DNA of 64,000 nt from Onchocerca volvulus (lineage: Eukaryota; Nematoda; Chromadorea; Rhabditida; Onchocercidae): NCBI GenBank assembly GCA_000499405.2, contig HG738137.1, positions 11,468,121-11,532,120 of the forward strand, given 5' to 3'. A program made the translations under genes and the position numbers. The notes beneath the pieces were generated by a model. The model was given only the letters and a program-made list of their open reading frames with translations. It was not told where the DNA came from and made no database searches. Shown here in pieces: positions 62,818 to 64,000 of the stretch. Every line of letters starts with the position of its first letter. Positions within the stretch are counted from its first letter, which is position 1.

Positions 62818-64000
62818 TTACTTAACACTGCAACAAATAATACCGTTTCTAAAGCATATATGACAGAAAATGATAATAAAAAACGAACATAAAGCAACAG
62901 TAAAAACGAGAATTAATGAAACTATGAATATTAGTACACCTGGTAAAGTTGTAGAAGTAACTGTATCGGATGTTGCTTCCAAGTTAGCTACTTCCAAAGC
63001 CTTATCATTGTTACACATCATTTGATCACATACACATCGTGATATCCATTTTGAACCGAAAACACTCTGTTGACAACCATTTTTCTCATATTTTTTACCA
63101 CATCCTTTTTGCACTGTTCGTCTATCTAAAATCGACATTTTTTATTAGATATTTTTATTGATACTAACTATTGAGGCATTATTTGCCAAGTCGATTGATC
63201 AAATATTTCGAATTCAAGAAATCCACTGCTGGGAGTTTATCGCAAAAATAATATGAGTGAGATATTATCATTGGCAATATTAATAATGATAATAATGATA
63301 ATGAGAAATAAGAGGAGAATGTGCAAGATGATTGTAGATTGTATAAATCGACTTCTTGAAGTTGAAAAAAATGACTTATAAAGAGTGTTTTAGAAAAGAA
63401 CGGAAGAAAAATGCTAACTTTTAATTAGATTTACACTATCAGAAAATTTCGCAGAATTTATTTTTTTATTCTAATCTTTTTCATTGTAATTATTATCTTT
63501 TTCTCCTAATTTCTCGATTTTCTCATTTTAATATTCTCTCTTCGAAGCTTTTAAATATATTTTGAGCATGATAATGTGAAAATTCACCATTGTAACGATT
63601 GGACGTTTCCATTTTGATGCATACAGCACCTTCGCATTTACCGCTATTGCAGGTGCCAAGTTCGGAATGACAATGGAAACAAACTATTGCTTCTACTGTA
63701 AAAAAAATTTAAGAATTAATATTTCAATTTATTGCATTAATATTTTTTTCAAATAAAGCTTATTATATTTAAATAATTAAGTTTTCATATTTTAACATAT
63801 ATTTCATTTTAATAAATCTTTAAATTATATGTAAGTTGGACAAATTCTGCATTTTAATTAGATAAGATAAGAAATATTTTTCCCAAATATTTGTCAATTA
63901 ATTCGATTATTCGTATTTAGTAACTTAGATCACTTATCACTTCTTTTTTTTTTTTTTTTTTGTAGTAAATTTAAATTTTAACAATTACCTGTTGTTTGTA
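62818..64000 (-). CDS. Ly6/uPAR-like three-finger transmembrane protein, 5' end off-window
   Basis: Exons on the minus strand: 63989-64000 (partial, ends AG then GTAATT), 63588-63695, 62818-63125 (stop at 62818). Phases agree: phase 1 at both junctions. The joined region has the cysteine pattern C-x2-C, C-x4-C-x4-C, then GCG, GC, CVC and CNND, ten cysteines in all. The terminal CN is typical of the Ly6/three-finger fold (activin-receptor-ectodomain-like family in nematodes). After residues about 75-95 of the mature part comes a hydrophobic helix (PGVLIFIVSLILVFTVALC and on) with a short cysteine-rich tail ending ICCSVK. A single-pass or GPI-type surface protein is likely; the signal peptide is outside the window. 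Ligand and role are unknown, and I see no basis for calling it a toxin. Confidence 0.65.

Overview
This window is AT-rich eukaryotic DNA with poly-A/poly-T runs and short-period repeats everywhere. Its genes are split by introns that mostly start GT(A/T)AGT-like and end in TTTTCAG, which is the nematode pattern. The exon style, base composition and homologues suggest a spirurid or filarial nematode; the clade is an inference. There is one 82-base N gap, so this is an assembled scaffold. Exon models were made by hand from reading frame, splice sites and phase, because long ORFs are rare here.

Layout. 1-7599: repeats and non-coding DNA. 7600-9777: a decayed LTR retrotransposon on the minus strand, with two related LTRs around 1.1 kb of broken gag-like sequence. 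9778-14142: no convincing gene. 14143-24523 (+): an eight-exon ankyrin gene resembling the sosondowah (SOWAH) family, 269 residues, with a predicted 3-nt microexon. 24524-50291: about 26 kb with no recognisable gene, apart from a weak signal-anchor exon near 25.06 kb. 50506-59030 (+): a complete 14-exon ceramide transfer protein gene (CERT type: PH, coiled coil, FFAT-like motif, START), 584 residues, with a possible alternative first exon and an in-frame exon extension. 60994-62174 (+): the first three exons of a LAS1 homologue (ITS2 rRNA processing), running on outside the window. 62818-64000 (-): the 3' part of a small Ly6/three-finger transmembrane protein gene, facing LAS1.

The genes do not form an obvious pathway. 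CERT moves ceramide from ER to Golgi, LAS1 acts in 60S ribosome maturation, the SOWAH-like protein is probably a scaffold, and the Ly6-like protein is a surface protein. The most interesting observations are the microexon that restores the 33-residue ankyrin period, the alternative CERT N-terminus and exon-8 extension, the clustered palindromes in the LTR, and the LAS1/Ly6 arrangement at the right edge.
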